A DNA stretch of 8,336 nucleotides from Alphaproteobacteria bacterium. GTDB taxonomy: Bacteria > Pseudomonadota > Alphaproteobacteria > CAAHEQ01 > UBA3637. Below are positions 7,536 to 8,336 of this stretch, in pieces. The notes under the pieces are model-generated. The model was not told the origin of the DNA. It saw nothing but the letters and a program-made list of their open reading frames with translations, and searched no databases. Position 1 is the first letter of the stretch. The number at the start of each line of letters is the position of its first letter. The translations under genes and the position numbers were made by a program. The stretch is taken from the NCBI GenBank assembly GCA_900772625.1, contig CAAHEQ010000072.1, positions 1 to 8,336 on the forward strand. The letters run 5' to 3'.

Positions 7536-7553
7536 TGAAAGCTTTAGCTTTCA
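7536..7553. repeat. Small hairpin 1 in tRNA-Ser leader
   Basis: TGAAAGC at 7536-7542 pairs perfectly with GCTTTCA at 7547-7553 around a TTTA loop. It has no T run on either strand, so it is not a standard terminator. Confidence 0.5.
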
Positions 7554-7563
7554 GACTACACTG

Positions 7564-7586
7564 TCTTTTTGGCGGGGCCAAAAAGA
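7564..7586. repeat. Hairpin 2 in tRNA-Ser leader, 10 bp stem
   Basis: TCTTTTTGGC at 7564-7573 pairs perfectly with GCCAAAAAGA at 7577-7586 around a GGG loop. The stem has A/T-rich flanks and a G/C-rich tip, but no T run follows on either strand. It could be a palindromic repeat element or an RNA-processing structure. Confidence 0.6.
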
Positions 7587-7594
7587 AACGGTTT

Positions 7595-7620
7595 TCGAAG
7601 TACCGTGTTTGAAACTTCGA
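7595..7620. repeat. Hairpin 3 in tRNA-Ser leader
   Basis: TCGAAGT at 7595-7601 is complementary to ACTTCGA at 7614-7620, with a 12-base loop. It overlaps a ten-base stretch (AACGGTTTTC, 7587-7596) that is the reverse complement of tRNA-Ser 7666-7675. Confidence 0.45.
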
Positions 7621-7630
7621 GTTGGTTGTT

Positions 7631-7718
7631 GGATGGGTGGCAGAGCGGTTTAATGCGGCGGTCTTGAAAACCGTTGAGGGGCGACCCTCCGGGAGTTCGA
7701 ATCTCTCCCCATCCGCCA
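7631..7718 (+). tRNA. tRNA-Ser (anticodon TGA)
   Basis: The acceptor stem is GGATGGG (7631-7637) with CCCATCC (7708-7714). The discriminator is G, and CCA is encoded at 7716-7718. The anticodon loop CTTGAAA within CGGT/ACCG gives anticodon UGA. The long variable arm (TTGAGGGGCGACCCTCCG) is the mark of a class II serine tRNA, and the T loop is TTCGAAT. The gene is 88 bases with CCA and lies convergent to the secreted-protein gene. Confidence 0.97.
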
Positions 7719-7723
7719 TAAAT

Positions 7724-7755
7724 AAAGAGCTGACAGAAATGTCAGCTCTTTAATT
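7724..7755 (+). terminator. Shared bidirectional terminator with GAAA tetraloop
   Basis: AAAGAGCTGACA (7724-7735) pairs perfectly with TGTCAGCTCTTT (7740-7751) over a GAAA loop, a 12 bp stem. On the plus strand it ends in a T-rich tail (to 7757) five bases after the tRNA-Ser CCA end. On the minus strand the stem also ends in TTTATTTAT, so it can terminate the secreted-protein gene whose stop is at 7773. Confidence 0.88.
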
Positions 7756-7772
7756 TTATCCGTCCCAACACG

Positions 7773-8171
7773 TTAATAACAATACGCTTTTACATAACCA
7801 CCTGTTCGATCTTGCTTTCTGATGCCATTAGAATACAAGAAAACGGCTTGGTTAGTTCCTACGGCTGTAGAACTCCAGCCATCTTTGTATATGTTGTCTA
7901 AATTGGTGCATGTTGGACCGCCGCCATCACGCAAACTGCCGTCCCAATCAGGGCACATCTCATAAATGGTTGGCATACGCCGACCTTGCGCTTCACACCA
8001 AGTATAGGCGCTCCACCAATTCATCGCATTGTTGCTCACACAATACTCATGACCATTAGTCAGCCCTGTTACGATAGAGCCTCCTTCACAAGCTGCATTC
8101 GCGATTGGTGCAGCGAAAGCTAATCCTGCAACAAGTGTCGCGATCATTAAATGTTTCGTTATTTTCATCAT
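7773..8171 (-). CDS. Small secreted cysteine-rich C-type-lectin-like protein
   Basis: This is a 132-residue exported protein of unproven function. A clear signal peptide runs to ANA (residue 26). The mature part of about 106 residues has six cysteines (28, 44, 59, 73, 88, 131), enough for three disulphides. It is rich in aromatic residues and glycine. The pattern EYCVSNNAMNWWSAYTWCEAQG, followed by PTIYEMC, GWSSTAVG, VFLYSNG and a terminal VKAYCY, resembles C-type-lectin-like or FISUMP-type domains of secreted proteins. This is inferred by eye, not from a search. The start is the first of two adjacent ATGs, with AGGAAAGGA about five bases upstream. Its promoter and whole 5' UTR are part of the inverted repeat described here, and it ends at the shared terminator. 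Its neighbours do not reveal a role. A surface-binding or host-interaction role is possible. Confidence 0.85.
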   Translation of the reverse strand: MMKITKHLMIATLVAGLAFAAPIANAACEGGSIVTGLTNGHEYCVSNNAMNWWSAYTWCEAQGRRMPTIYEMCPDWDGSLRDGGGPTCTNLDNIYKDGWSSTAVGTNQAVFLYSNGIRKQDRTGGYVKAYCY

Positions 8172-8226
8172 ATTTTTCCTTTCCTATTGTCCAGTTTAAA
8201 CGGTCGATATTTTTCGACTTGATTTT
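8168..8226. repeat. Left arm of 59-base perfect inverted repeat
   Basis: This segment is exactly the reverse complement of 8278-8336. In minus-strand sense it begins just after the -10 box and runs through the 5' UTR into the ATG of the secreted-protein gene. It contains a small hairpin (GTCGA/TCGAC), the palindrome GTTTAAAC and the Shine-Dalgarno AGGAAAGGA. Confidence 0.97.
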
Positions 8227-8255
8227 AGGCTACACAATTTTATCAAACCTGTCAA
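8227..8255 (-). promoter_or_regulatory. Promoter of the secreted-protein gene
   Basis: Read on the minus strand, consensus TTGACA (8250-8255) is followed after 17 bases by TAGCCT (8227-8232). The start would fall near 8220, at the outer edge of the inverted-repeat arm, giving a 5' UTR of about 50 bases. It is the best promoter in the 51-base spacer between the repeat arms. Confidence 0.65.
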
Positions 8256-8277
8256 GTTTCCTTGCATTTTATTTTTC

Positions 8278-8336
8278 AAAATCAAGTCGAAAAATATCGA
8301 CCGTTTAAACTGGACAATAGGAAAGGAAAAATATGA
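8278..8336. repeat. Right arm of 59-base perfect inverted repeat
   Basis: The arm is identical in inverted orientation to 8168-8226, with no mismatch. It runs to the last base of the window, so its true outer end is not visible. In plus-strand sense it gives a 5' UTR, Shine-Dalgarno (AGGAAAGGA) and ATG at 8333-8335. Confidence 0.97.
8333..8336 (+). CDS. Start of a divergent gene cut by the window edge
   Basis: Only ATGA is visible. The call rests on a perfect copy of the neighbouring gene's 5' UTR and ribosome-binding site placed immediately before this ATG. A paralogue of the secreted protein at 7773-8171 is the obvious guess, since that gene also begins ATGATG. The spacer holds a TTGCAT at 8262-8267 on this strand, but no matching -10 box at 16-18 bases. 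Confidence 0.5.

Noticed and set aside
7564..7586. Hairpin 2 as a rho-independent terminator
   Set aside because: No T run follows the stem on either strand; the T residues are part of the stem itself.
7411..7653. Plus-strand 80-codon frame through the tRNA-Ser leader
   Set aside because: It runs across the promoter and hairpins into the tRNA, has no ribosome-binding site, and its composition follows the repeats.
7504..7719. Minus-strand 71-codon frame beginning MADGERFELPEG
   Set aside because: It is the antisense translation of the tRNA-Ser gene and its leader hairpins, a common false gene call, with no ribosome-binding site.
8105..8308. Plus-strand 67-codon frame across the right-end intergenic region
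   Set aside because: It overlaps the signal-peptide region of the secreted-protein gene and reads through the promoter and both repeat arms. Its low-complexity F/S-rich sequence comes from AT-rich DNA.

Overview
The window looks like a chromosomal segment of an AT-leaning alphaproteobacterium. The evidence is the gene order MltB-type transglycosylase, RlpA, D,D-carboxypeptidase, tmk, holB, TatD/YcfH, PhnP-like hydrolase, together with an alphaproteobacterial style of delta-prime subunit and PhnP-like protein. I cannot name a genus from the sequence alone. No phage, transposase, integrase or CRISPR array is visible.

Layout. Positions 1-180 hold no convincing protein gene. They do contain a promoter-like pair and a perfect hairpin terminator about 80 bases apart, a possible small RNA. 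Positions 223-385 are a minus-strand tRNA-Pro(GGG) unit with its own promoter and terminator. Positions 438-7375 are one compact minus-strand operon of seven genes, transcribed from high to low coordinates. Three encode exported cell-wall factors (a lytic transglycosylase, the septal lipoprotein RlpA, a penicillin-binding D,D-carboxypeptidase). They are followed by thymidylate kinase, the DNA polymerase III delta-prime subunit, a TatD/YcfH metal-dependent hydrolase and a PhnP-like metallo-hydrolase. Six junctions are overlaps or gaps of at most 27 bases, so translation is probably coupled. No terminator is visible between the last gene and tRNA-Pro, so the terminator at 223-254 may end both transcripts.

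Positions 7376-7630 are an AT-rich and then hairpin-rich intergenic block. It contains a promoter and a 23-base copy of the 5' half of the neighbouring tRNA-Ser gene. tRNA-Ser(UGA) lies at 7631-7718 on the plus strand. It faces, across a strong shared terminator hairpin, a small secreted cysteine-rich protein gene (7773-8171, minus strand) that resembles C-type-lectin-like/FISUMP-type exported proteins.

The most striking signal is at the right end. The 59 bases that make up the 5' UTR and start codon of the small secreted protein are repeated perfectly, in inverted orientation, at 8278-8336. There they lead to an ATG on the plus strand at the window edge. Only 51 bases separate the arms. They carry one good promoter (TTGACA, 17 bases, TAGCCT) pointing at the minus-strand gene, and no equally good promoter pointing the other way. 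This is the architecture of either two recently duplicated divergent paralogues or a small invertible promoter that selects which of two surface or secreted proteins is made.
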